DNA of 64,000 nucleotides from Acidimicrobiia bacterium (GTDB lineage Bacteria; Actinomycetota; Acidimicrobiia; Spongiisociales; UBA5794). Both the position numbers and the translations under genes were made by a program. The notes below the pieces were generated by a model that saw only the letters and a program-made list of their open reading frames with translations, was not told where the DNA came from and ran no database searches. Location: the NCBI GenBank assembly GCA_026985095.1, contig JALSQW010000007.1, positions 27,427 through 91,426 on the forward strand, given 5' to 3'. Positions 44,894-51,927 of the stretch are shown one piece after another (position 1 is the stretch's first letter; the number at the start of each line of letters is the position of its first letter).

Positions 44894-45187
44894 ATGTGTC
44901 TCGGTATCCCCGGGAAGGTGATCGAGATCACCGGTGAGGGGTTCATGCGCACCGGAAAGATCGACTTCGATGGGATCGTCAAGGACGTGTCGCTCGCCTA
45001 CGTCCCCGAGATCGAGGTCGGCGACTACGCCATCGTGCACGTCGGTTTCGCCATCACCCAGCTCGACGAACGATCGGCCCAGGAGACCTTGACGCTCCTC
45101 CGCCAGCTCGACGTCGTCGACGAGGAGCTCGACCCGGAGGCTGCGCTCGCCGCCGAGCAGCGGCGCGCCGGAGGTGGGACGCCGTGA
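44894..45187 (+). CDS. hypC: Hydrogenase assembly chaperone HypC
   Basis: 97 residues. It starts MCLGIPGKV, the invariant HypC N-terminus with the Cys that binds the Fe(CN)2CO moiety. [12 protein letters not shown] is the conserved OB-fold strand. It forms the cofactor-assembly complex with HypD and passes it to the large subunit. GAGGTGA is the ribosome site, and the stop overlaps the hypD GTG. Confidence 0.95.
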   Translation: MCLGIPGKVIEITGEGFMRTGKIDFDGIVKDVSLAYVPEIEVGDYAIVHVGFAITQLDERSAQETLTLLRQLDVVDEELDPEAALAAEQRRAGGGTP

Positions 45188-46287
45188 GGTACCTCGACGA
45201 GTTCCGCGATCCCGAGGTGGCGCTGCGCCTCATCGACGAGATCAACGAGATGGCCACCCGCCGTTGGGTCCTGATGGAGGTCTGCGGAGGCCAGACCCAT
45301 TCCATCATCCGCAACGGCATCGATCGGCTGCTGCCCGACAGCGTCGAGATGGTGCACGGTCCGGGTTGCCCGGTCTGCGTGACACCGCTGGACACGATCG
45401 ACAAGGCGCTGGCGATCGCCTCCCGCGACGATGTGATCTTCTGCTCGTTCGGTGACATGCTCCGGGTGCCGGGTTCCGACGAGGACCTGTTCCAGGTCAA
45501 GGGCGGCGGGGGTGACATCAGGGTCGTCTACTCGCCCACCGATGCGCTCCAGGTCGCCAGGGACAACCCCGACAAGGAGGTCGTGTTCTTCGGGATCGGT
45601 TTCGAGACCACCGCGCCGGCGAATGCCATGGCGGTCTATCAGGCCCAACAGGAGGGCTTGGAGAACTTCTCGATGTTGGTCTCACACGTCCTGGTGCCCC
45701 CGGCGATGCGGGCGATCCTCGACTCGCCCACCAATCGGGTCCAGGCGTTCCTCGCCGCCGGGCACGTCTGTTCGGTGATGGGATATGAGGACTACTTCGC
45801 GATCGCCGAGGAGTACGGCACGCCGATCGTCGTCACCGGCTTCGAGCCCCTCGACCTCCTCTCCGGCATCAAGGCTGCCGTCGCCCAACTGGAAGCGGGG
45901 AGGGCCACCGTCGAGAACGCCTACCAGCGGGCCGTGCGGCGAGAGGGCAACATCCCGGCCAAGCAGATGATCGCCGACGTGTTCACCACGACGGACCGGA
46001 ACTGGCGGGGCATCGGAACGATCCCCGCTTCGGGGTGGGAACTGTCGGAGCGCTACCGCGAGTTCGACGCCGCCACCCGGTTCCCGGTCGGGGACATCGA
46101 TACGAGGGAGTCGCCGTTGTGCCACGCCGGCGAGGTCCTCCAAGGCACCCTCAAACCCGATGGATGCCCGGCGTTCGGGAAGGAGTGCACACCGCGGACG
46201 CCGCTCGGAGCGCTCATGGTCTCGAGTGAGGGCGCGTGCGCCGCCTACTACCAGTACGGACGGTTCACGAAGGCGGCGGCGTCGTGA
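45184..46287 (+). CDS. hypD: Hydrogenase formation protein HypD
   Basis: 367 residues. The conserved motifs are [26 protein letters not shown] and [10 protein letters not shown]. The C-terminal cysteines of the [4Fe-4S] cluster are present ([22 protein letters not shown]). It is the scaffold on which the Fe(CN)2CO group is built, working with HypC and HypE. GTG start overlaps hypC; stop overlaps hypE (GTGA). Confidence 0.95.
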   Translation: MRYLDEFRDPEVALRLIDEINEMATRRWVLMEVCGGQTHSIIRNGIDRLLPDSVEMVHGPGCPVCVTPLDTIDKALAIASRDDVIFCSFGDMLRVPGSDEDLFQVKGGGGDIRVVYSPTDALQVARDNPDKEVVFFGIGFETTAPANAMAVYQAQQEGLENFSMLVSHVLVPPAMRAILDSPTNRVQAFLAAGHVCSVMGYEDYFAIAEEYGTPIVVTGFEPLDLLSGIKAAVAQLEAGRATVENAYQRAVRREGNIPAKQMIADVFTTTDRNWRGIGTIPASGWELSERYREFDAATRFPVGDIDTRESPLCHAGEVLQGTLKPDGCPAFGKECTPRTPLGALMVSSEGACAAYYQYGRFTKAAAS

Positions 46288-47330
46288 CGATCGATGGCTG
46301 GACCTGCCCGATGCCCCTTCGGGACCAACCCAACGTCGTGCTCGGACACGGCGGTGGCGGCAAGCTCGGGAACGAGCTGATCCGACATCTGTTCCTGCCG
46401 GCCTTCGACGACGTCCACCTGCAGGACCTGGCGGACGCCGCCACCCTCGAGGTCCCGGCGGGCCGGGTCGCCATGTCGACGGACTCGTTCGTGGTCCGGC
46501 CGCTGTTCTTCCCCGGCGGCGACATCGGCGAGCTGGCGGTGAACGGCACCGTCAACGACGTGGCCATGCGGGGAGCGGCGCCCCGGTACCTCTCGGTGGC
46601 CTTCATCCTCGAAGAGGGGCTTCCCCTGGCGACGCTGGCGCGGATCGTGGCGTCGATGGCGGAGGCGGCCAAGCGCGCCGGCGTCGGGCTCGTCACCGGC
46701 GACACGAAGGTCGTCGACAAGGGCCACGGCGACGGCGTGTACATCAACACGACGGGCATCGGGGTGATCCCCGACGGCATCGACATCGGCCCGGCTCGGG
46801 TGCGCCCCGGCGACGTCGCCATCGTCTCGGGCACGATCGCCGACCATGGGATGGCCATCATGAGCGTGCGGGAGGGGCTCGGTTTCGAATCGGACATCGT
46901 CTCGGACACGGCCGCGCTGAACGGCCTCGTCTCCGAGCTGCTGAACGCCGGCATCGACGTGCACGCGCTGCGTGACCCGACCCGCGGGGGCGTGGCATCG
47001 ACCCTCAACGAGATCGCCTCGGCATCGGACACCGGGATCGTGGTCGACGAGCGGACGGTCCCGGTGCGGCGCCCGGTCGCGTCGGCCTGCGAGATGCTCG
47101 GCATGGATCCGATGTACGTCGCCAACGAGGGGAAGCTGATCGCCTTCGTGCCCGCCGATCAGGCCGAGGCGGCTCTGGCGACGATGCGTGCCCACCCACT
47201 GGGTGAGGGGGCCGCGCTGATCGCCGAGGTCGTCGACGACCACCGCGGCATGGTGGTCGGGACCACACCGCTGGGAGCGACCCGGGTGATCGACACCCAG
47301 GTCGGCGAGCAGCTTCCCCGGATCTGCTGA
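46284..47330 (+). CDS. hypE: Hydrogenase maturation protein HypE
   Basis: 348 residues from GTG 46284. AIR-synthase fold with the [14 protein letters not shown]-terminal motif, [13 protein letters not shown] and [16 protein letters not shown]. It ends in PRIC, the C-terminal Cys whose carbamoyl group is dehydrated to thiocyanate for cyanide transfer. It is the last gene of the hydrogenase locus. No clear terminator follows; the next gene is convergent 25 bases away. Confidence 0.95.
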   Translation: MTIDGWTCPMPLRDQPNVVLGHGGGGKLGNELIRHLFLPAFDDVHLQDLADAATLEVPAGRVAMSTDSFVVRPLFFPGGDIGELAVNGTVNDVAMRGAAPRYLSVAFILEEGLPLATLARIVASMAEAAKRAGVGLVTGDTKVVDKGHGDGVYINTTGIGVIPDGIDIGPARVRPGDVAIVSGTIADHGMAIMSVREGLGFESDIVSDTAALNGLVSELLNAGIDVHALRDPTRGGVASTLNEIASASDTGIVVDERTVPVRRPVASACEMLGMDPMYVANEGKLIAFVPADQAEAALATMRAHPLGEGAALIAEVVDDHRGMVVGTTPLGATRVIDTQVGEQLPRIC

Positions 47331-47355
47331 TCCGGACGTCTGCATCACGTGCTGA

Positions 47356-47757
47356 TCACACCGACGGGGCGGCGGTGGTCGGATGCCGACGCGGATGGAA
47401 CCATACGAGGGCGACGACGAAGACGACCGGCATGAACGACGCCGTCGTCACCTGGCCGATGGTCACCGATCCGGCCGCCAGGGCGGCGATCGTCGCGATC
47501 CAGTCGATGACCTGGATGCCGATCATGGCGTCGATCCAACCGATGTGGCGACGGGGATCGCGGGCGGCGAGGAACATCCCGTACGCGAATCCGCCGAAGC
47601 GCGCTCCCATCATGGCGAACAGCCAGTTCGCCCAATCGGGAGCGGCAGGTGTCAGGTCGAACAGCGACGCCGCGAAGGCCGGGGCGGCGACGAAGAGGAC
47701 GCCGAGCACGAGCTGGAACAGGCCGATGACGACCAGGGTGATCTGCAAGGGACGCAT
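47356..47757 (-). CDS. Small four-helix membrane protein (possible HxlR target)
   Basis: 133 residues from ATG 47757 (GAAAGGA upstream). Four hydrophobic helices (about 4-26, 43-62, 71-91 and 98-120) with the RDPRRHIGWIDAMIG loop between helices 2 and 3. It resembles small uncharacterised membrane proteins often found beside regulators. It is divergent from the HxlR gene, and its promoter contains the likely HxlR operator. Confidence 0.72.
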   Translation of the reverse strand: MRPLQITLVVIGLFQLVLGVLFVAAPAFAASLFDLTPAAPDWANWLFAMMGARFGGFAYGMFLAARDPRRHIGWIDAMIGIQVIDWIATIAALAAGSVTIGQVTTASFMPVVFVVALVWFHPRRHPTTAAPSV

Positions 47758-47777
47758 GATCGATCCTTTCGGGTAGA

Positions 47778-48200
47778 GTGAGCGCCACCGTAGGTTCACT
47801 TGATGAACCGTTGTCAAGGAGGAATCTCGTTACCGTTCATGAACCATCGGATTCTCTTCCGATTCTCGAGACGGCATCCTGCCCGGATCCGGCCTGTCCG
47901 GTAGAGCGGGCGCTCGGTGTCATCGGCGGCAAGTGGACGCTGCTGGTGATCCGTGACCTCCTCGGCGGAACTCGCCGCTTCGGAGAGCTGCGCCGCTCCC
48001 TCGTCGGGATCAGTCCGAAGACCCTCACCGATCGGCTCCGCGACCTCGAGCGCCACGGCATCGTGGAGCGGAGGATGTACGCGGAGATCCCGCCCCGGGT
48101 GGAGTACACGCTCACAGACCGCGGCCGGACCCTCGAACCCATCATCGCTTCGCTGGCGGCGTGGGGGGGAGCCCTCGAAGCAGATGAAGGAGCAGCCTGA
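47778..48200 (+). CDS. HxlR-family transcriptional regulator
   Basis: 140 residues as drawn from GTG 47778. The family core is clear: CPVERALGVIGGKWTLLVIRD, RRFGELRRSLVGISPKTLTDRLR, HGIVERRMY and PPRVEYTLTDRG. CPDPACPVER supplies two Cys that could sense redox or electrophiles (inference). The start is odd. The only good ribosome site, AAGGAGG (47816-47822), lies 6 bases before an in-frame GTT (47829), not a normal start codon. GTG 47778 has no ribosome site and would put the operator inside the gene. TTG 47811 is a third choice. Confidence 0.85.
   Translation: MSATVGSLDEPLSRRNLVTVHEPSDSLPILETASCPDPACPVERALGVIGGKWTLLVIRDLLGGTRRFGELRRSLVGISPKTLTDRLRDLERHGIVERRMYAEIPPRVEYTLTDRGRTLEPIIASLAAWGGALEADEGAA
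47787..47817 (-). promoter_or_regulatory. Promoter of the small membrane-protein gene
   Basis: On the minus strand TTGACA (47817-47812) is followed after 19 bases by TACGGT (47792-47787). The long spacer is occupied by the GGTTCA-N5-TGAACC repeat, so the promoter is likely controlled by a protein bound there. Confidence 0.5.
47793..47809. promoter_or_regulatory. Probable HxlR operator
   Basis: GGTTCA-CTTGA-TGAACC is a perfect 6-bp inverted repeat with a 5-base spacer. A second, tighter palindrome GTTCATGAAC is at 47835-47844. Both share the GTTCA half-site, and the first one lies between the promoter boxes of the divergent gene. HxlR-family proteins commonly act on such divergent promoters. 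Confidence 0.6.
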
Positions 48201-48226
48201 CACTGCCTGCTCACCATCCGGGCATA

Positions 48227-48240
48227 TACCCCCGGGGGTA
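48227..48240. promoter_or_regulatory. CsoR/CstR-type operator before the rhodanese gene
   Basis: TACCCCCGGGGGTA is a perfect 14-bp palindrome of the kind bound by CsoR-family repressors (copper-sensing CsoR or persulfide-sensing CstR). It is immediately followed by a TATACT -10 hexamer (48243-48248), so it overlaps the core promoter. CstR sites typically control rhodaneses and sulfide-oxidation genes, which fits the gene behind it. Confidence 0.6.
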
Positions 48241-48277
48241 CTTATACTCGCCGCCTCGCGTCGCAAGGAGTACCCAC

Positions 48278-48589
48278 GTGCAGGCAGACACCGTGACCGT
48301 CGAGCAGGTTCCCGCCCGGGACTGGCAGGACTGGGCCGAACGGACCGGCGGGACGATCGTCGACGTCCGCGAGCCCATGGAATGGGCGATGGGCAGCCTC
48401 TCGGGCGCGATCCATCTCCCCATGAGCGGGATGCCGTCCAACCTCGACACGCTCGACCCGACCGTTCCCCTGCTCCTCATCTGCCGCACCGGGAGCCGCA
48501 GCCAGATGGTGGCCCGCTACCTCGCCGCCAACGGCTTCGCCCAGGTCGCCAACCTCATGGGCGGCCTGGTCGCGCTCGGACTCGCCTGA
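48278..48589 (+). CDS. Single-domain rhodanese
   Basis: 103 residues. GTIVDVREPMEWAMGSLSGAIHLPM is the rhodanese start motif, and the active-site loop is CRTGSRS with the persulfide-carrying Cys at about 69. It probably transfers sulfane sulfur in the cytoplasm. CAAGGAG is the ribosome site. The CsoR/CstR-like palindrome in its promoter suggests induction by persulfide or copper. Confidence 0.9.
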   Translation: MQADTVTVEQVPARDWQDWAERTGGTIVDVREPMEWAMGSLSGAIHLPMSGMPSNLDTLDPTVPLLLICRTGSRSQMVARYLAANGFAQVANLMGGLVALGLA

Positions 48590-48644
48590 CCGGCGCCGGC
48601 CCCGAGCGAAGGGACCGCCCCGGTCGCCCTACGATGGGTCGACG

Positions 48645-49202
48645 ATGACCCGCATCTCGGCCCGCGACCATTGGAACGTTCGCTATCGGGAACGCGCCTG
48701 GCCGGAAGAGCCTTCGTCCTGGCTCGTCGAGAACCTCGACGCCGTCCCTCCCGGACGTGTGCTCGACGTGGCGGGCGGCACCGGCAGGAACGCCCTGTGG
48801 CTGGCCGCACGGAGCCGTGACGTCACCGTCGTCGACGCCTCGGACGTCGCACTCGAGATCGCCCGCGCCAGGGCCGACACCCGTGGCCTTCCGGTGAGCA
48901 CCGTCGCCGCCGACCTCACCACCGAACCTCTCCCCGACGGACCATGGGATGCGATCCTGCTGTTCCACTACCTCGATCGTCGCCTCTTCCCCGCCCTCCT
49001 CGAGGCTCTCCGACCGAGGGGGGTCCTGCTCGGAGCGATCACCACGGTCCGGAACCTGGAACGCCACGACCGTCCTCCCAGACGGTTCGTCCTCGGCCTC
49101 CACGAGCTCCCCGGGCTCCTCGAGGGCTACGAGCTGGTGCGGTACGAGGAAGGCTGGCGGGAGGACCATCACGATGCCCGCTTCGTGGCCCGGCGACCAT
49201 GA
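48645..49202 (+). CDS. Class I SAM-dependent methyltransferase (TehB-like)
   Basis: 185 residues. N-terminal HWNVRYRERAWPEEPSSWLVE and the SAM motif LDVAGGTGRNALWLA, then VTVVDASDVALEIAR (motif II) and WDAILLFHYLDRRLF. This matches small tellurite-resistance-type methyltransferases. The substrate is unknown. It is the first of three genes joined by 4-base overlaps: methyltransferase, hydrolase, SRPBCC. Confidence 0.86.
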   Translation: MTRISARDHWNVRYRERAWPEEPSSWLVENLDAVPPGRVLDVAGGTGRNALWLAARSRDVTVVDASDVALEIARARADTRGLPVSTVAADLTTEPLPDGPWDAILLFHYLDRRLFPALLEALRPRGVLLGAITTVRNLERHDRPPRRFVLGLHELPGLLEGYELVRYEEGWREDHHDARFVARRP

Positions 49203-49993
49203 ACCCGCCCGAGCTGCTCGCCGACTTCCGACGCCGCCACCCGAACCGGACGGTATCGGTCGGTCCCGTGACATGGCGGTACCGAACCGCCGGGACCGGA
49301 CCGGCGCTCCTGTTGCTCCACGGCATGGCCGGCAGCGGAGACATCTGGTTCCAGCAGATCGACGCCCTCGCCGGCGAACGACACCTCGTCGCCGTCACCT
49401 ATCCCCTCGTCGGATCGCTGGCCGACCTCCGCCACGGGATCGACGCGGTGCTCACTGCCGAGGGCATCGAACGCTTCTCCGTCCTCGGGACGAGCCTCGG
49501 CGGCTACCTCGCCCAGTACCTCCTGGCCCGGGAGCCGGACCGGATCGACCGGGCGATCTTCGCCAATACCTTCCCACCCAACGACCTCATCGCTCGCTCG
49601 TCGAAGGGGCTGGCTCGGAGCCTCGGGTTCCTCCCCAACCGGCTCGTGAGCGCCTTCTTGCGTCGCAACGTCGAGCGGAACCTCGTCCCGGCGGGCGACG
49701 GCTCCGAGCTCCTCGGGTACCTGCTCCACGAGCAGTTCTCCGGCGCCGACGTGAAACGAACCTTCCTGGCCAGGTACCGGTGCGTGGTGGACCCCTTCGA
49801 CGCTCCCACGCCACAGGCGCCGGTGACGATCTTCGACTCCGACAACGATCCGCTGGTCGCCGAACCTCTGCGCCGGCTCCTGCGAGCGACCTATCCCGAC
49901 GCACCGGTCCGGACCTTCGCCGGTGCCGGTCACTTCCCCTACGTCAATCGACCCGGCGCGTACACGGCCGCCGTGCGTGCGGCCCTCGCATGA
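49199..49993 (+). CDS. Alpha/beta hydrolase
   Basis: 264 residues from ATG 49199, overlapping the methyltransferase stop. The oxyanion-hole motif is LLLLHGMAGSGDIW, the nucleophile elbow GTSLGGY (Ser), Asp lies in IFDSDNDPL and His in GAGHFPYVN, giving a complete triad. It resembles maspardin-like or general esterase hydrolases. The natural substrate cannot be told. Its stop overlaps the SRPBCC gene. Confidence 0.88.
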   Translation: MNPPELLADFRRRHPNRTVSVGPVTWRYRTAGTGPALLLLHGMAGSGDIWFQQIDALAGERHLVAVTYPLVGSLADLRHGIDAVLTAEGIERFSVLGTSLGGYLAQYLLAREPDRIDRAIFANTFPPNDLIARSSKGLARSLGFLPNRLVSAFLRRNVERNLVPAGDGSELLGYLLHEQFSGADVKRTFLARYRCVVDPFDAPTPQAPVTIFDSDNDPLVAEPLRRLLRATYPDAPVRTFAGAGHFPYVNRPGAYTAAVRAALA

Positions 49994-50442
49994 CCTCGAT
50001 CCGGGTCGTCGTGCACCTCCCGGTGTCGCCTGCGACGGCCTGGCGCGAACTGGAACGTCTCGAGACCCACCCCGAGTGGATGGCCGAGGCGGAGCGGATC
50101 GACTTCGTCGGGCCCAGGACCCGCGGAGTGGGAACGACCATGGTGATCCCCACCAGGCTCGGCCCCCTCCGCACCACCGACGTGGTCGAGGTGGTGACGT
50201 GGGAGCCTCACCGTGAGATCGGCGTCCAGCACATGGGAGCCGTCTCCGGAACGGGGAGGTTCACCCTCGACCCCGACGGCGACGGATGCCGGATCACCTG
50301 GAGCGAGGAACTGGTGTTCCCGCCACGCCTCGGTGGCCGTGCCGCCGCCCGGCTCGCGGCCGTCGTCCTCCGCCGCGTATGGCGACGCGACCTCGGCCGG
50401 TTCGCTCGCCGTTTCAGCGCCGCAGCGACCGGGTCGACCTGA
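49990..50442 (+). CDS. SRPBCC (polyketide-cyclase-like) protein
   Basis: 150 residues from ATG 49990. The START-like fold is suggested by VVVHLPVSPATAWRELERLETHPEWM at the N-terminus, then RGVGTTMVIPTRLGPL and FTLDPDGDGCRITWSEEL, with a C-terminal helix. Such proteins bind hydrophobic small molecules. Its co-translation with a methyltransferase and a hydrolase suggests a shared small-molecule pathway (inference). Confidence 0.82.
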   Translation: MTSIRVVVHLPVSPATAWRELERLETHPEWMAEAERIDFVGPRTRGVGTTMVIPTRLGPLRTTDVVEVVTWEPHREIGVQHMGAVSGTGRFTLDPDGDGCRITWSEELVFPPRLGGRAAARLAAVVLRRVWRRDLGRFARRFSAAATGST

Positions 50443-50617
50443 CCCGACCCTCGAGGATGCTCCGCAACCGCGCGATGGTGTAGCGATCCATCACGTCGCC
50501 GCGGCCGTGCGACGCGGCCGACTCGATCGGTTCGGCACGTCTCTGGCGGACACGTCGTCGAGGGACCATGACCTCTCCGTTGTCGTCGTGTCACCTGTCG
50601 GCTCTCCGCCGCGGCGG

Positions 50618-51160
50618 TCAAGGACCTGGTGGGGGCGGACCCTCGAAGGCATCGGCCTGACGACCCTGCAGCCAGCGGGTCAACGGTGCGGGCATCTCCG
50701 CCGGGCGGTCCCCCCAGTCGTAGACCACCACCGTCCCGGCGATGATGTCGTGAAAGGTCCGCCGTTCCGCGTCGATCAACGCCCACAGGAGGCCCGAACC
50801 GAGGAGCAGGAAGCTGAGGGGCATGACGAGGACCCGAACGAACGCGGCGCGGGGCTGGAGCGGCGAACCGTCCCGTTCGACGACCTTGAGGCCGACGAGG
50901 GCCATTCCCGGCGTCTTCCCTGCCACCGAGAGGCTCACCCAGAAGTACAGGAACCCCCACCCGGCGAGGACCAGGAGCCACGCCACGCCCTTCTTTGTCG
51001 TCGGCAGCTCCCATGGGGTGAGGAACACGACGACCGCGGCGACGATCCCGGCGAGGATGCCGAGCAGCGTCGTCAGGATGAACCAGTCCAGGAGAAGAGC
51101 GACAGCCCGGGTGACCACCCCCGCGTAGTGGCCGCTGACGCGGCCCCGCCGCGCCGTCAT
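50618..51160 (-). CDS. RDD-family membrane protein
   Basis: 180 residues. The RDD signature is seen as ALLLDWFILTTLL (Arg-Asp variant) in the first helix. FWVSLSVAGKTPGMALVGLKVV follows, then RRTFHDIIAGTVVVYDW. There are three to four helices in total. Function unknown; some RDD proteins are Na+/H+ antiporters or pore parts. The start overlaps the stop of the 9-residue-repeat protein gene by 4 bases, so the two are co-translated. The 175-bp region to its right-hand neighbour (50443-50617) holds nothing I recognise. Confidence 0.85.
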   Translation of the reverse strand: MTARRGRVSGHYAGVVTRAVALLLDWFILTTLLGILAGIVAAVVVFLTPWELPTTKKGVAWLLVLAGWGFLYFWVSLSVAGKTPGMALVGLKVVERDGSPLQPRAAFVRVLVMPLSFLLLGSGLLWALIDAERRTFHDIIAGTVVVYDWGDRPAEMPAPLTRWLQGRQADAFEGPPPPGP

Positions 51161-51918
51161 GACGGGTTCGCTCCGTCGCCGCTCGCATCGTCGGAGGCGA
51201 GGCCCTCGGGCCCGACCGGCATGCGGTCCGGGTCCCGTCCGAGGAGTCGGTCGATCCCTCGGGACACCACGACGTCGAGCCCCACGGCCTGACGACGGGC
51301 GAGATCGAGGGCCGAGCCCGCCACCTCCCCGGTTCCCTTGGTGACGATGCCGCCCACCTCGACCCGGTCCATGACGGCGTCGACGTCGACCCGCGCCATG
51401 AGCTGGTCGACGTCCACTCGGTCCAAGAGCCGGTTCACGTCCACCCGCTCCAACAGGCGGTTCACGTCCACCCGCTCCAAGATGGCGTCGAGGTCGAGCC
51501 GCTCCACGATCGCGTCGATGTCCAAGCGTTCCAGGATCTCCGCCGGCTCGATGGCCTCGACGACGACGGGGACGACCACGGCGACGATCTTCGCGACCTG
51601 CTCCTCGACCCGGCGGGCGAGCCGGTCGGACTCGGGGCCCAGTTCCTCCCCCAGGGCCACCACCACCTCGTTCACCACCTGTCCGGCGAACTGAACCGGG
51701 GGGGTCCGGAGGAAACGCCGGGCCACCACACCCGTGATCTTCGCCGCCACGCGGATCCCGGCGAGCCCGGCGGCGACCGTGTGCTCGACGGTCCGGGAAG
51801 AGAAGCCCTCCACGGTTCGGTCCCGGTCGGGGCGAGAGCGGATGACCGAGACCGGGATCTCCGTGATGACCTCCGGGTCGGGAGCGTGCTCGTCGCCGGG
51901 TGTCGTCGCCGCCTCCAT
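51157..51918 (-). CDS. Hypothetical protein with seven 9-residue repeats
   Basis: 253 residues. An N-terminal mostly helical region contains a weakly hydrophobic segment (AKIVAVVVPVVVEAIEP). Seven back-to-back copies of a nonapeptide of the form x-L-E-R-V-D-V-N-R follow at residues 128-190, then a C-terminal region GTGEVAGSALDLARR. The repeats alternate hydrophobic and charged residues and could form a short solenoid or amphipathic helix array. I have seen similar LDRVDVN repeats beside RDD proteins in actinobacteria, but no function is established. Confidence 0.75.
   Translation of the reverse strand: MEAATTPGDEHAPDPEVITEIPVSVIRSRPDRDRTVEGFSSRTVEHTVAAGLAGIRVAAKITGVVARRFLRTPPVQFAGQVVNEVVVALGEELGPESDRLARRVEEQVAKIVAVVVPVVVEAIEPAEILERLDIDAIVERLDLDAILERVDVNRLLERVDVNRLLDRVDVDQLMARVDVDAVMDRVEVGGIVTKGTGEVAGSALDLARRQAVGLDVVVSRGIDRLLGRDPDRMPVGPEGLASDDASGDGANPS
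51349..51537 (-). repeat. 27-bp coding tandem repeat, 7 copies
   Basis: The DNA encoding the nonapeptide repeats has a 27-bp period across 189 bases. The third and fourth copies are nearly identical at the nucleotide level (both contain GGTTCACGTCCACCCGCTCC on the plus strand), which points to recent duplication. Confidence 0.8.
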
Positions 51919-51927
51919 GGCCTCAGC

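Noticed and set aside
42497..45040. 847-codon minus-strand open frame opposite hypF
   Set aside because: Antisense shadow of high-GC coding DNA; its composition is Asp/Arg/His/Gly-rich with no motif, and HypF is complete on the other strand.
48671..48681. TTGGAACGTTC, a partial match to the iol operator
   Set aside because: It lies inside the methyltransferase coding region, matches only 11 of 14 bases and lacks the second half-site.
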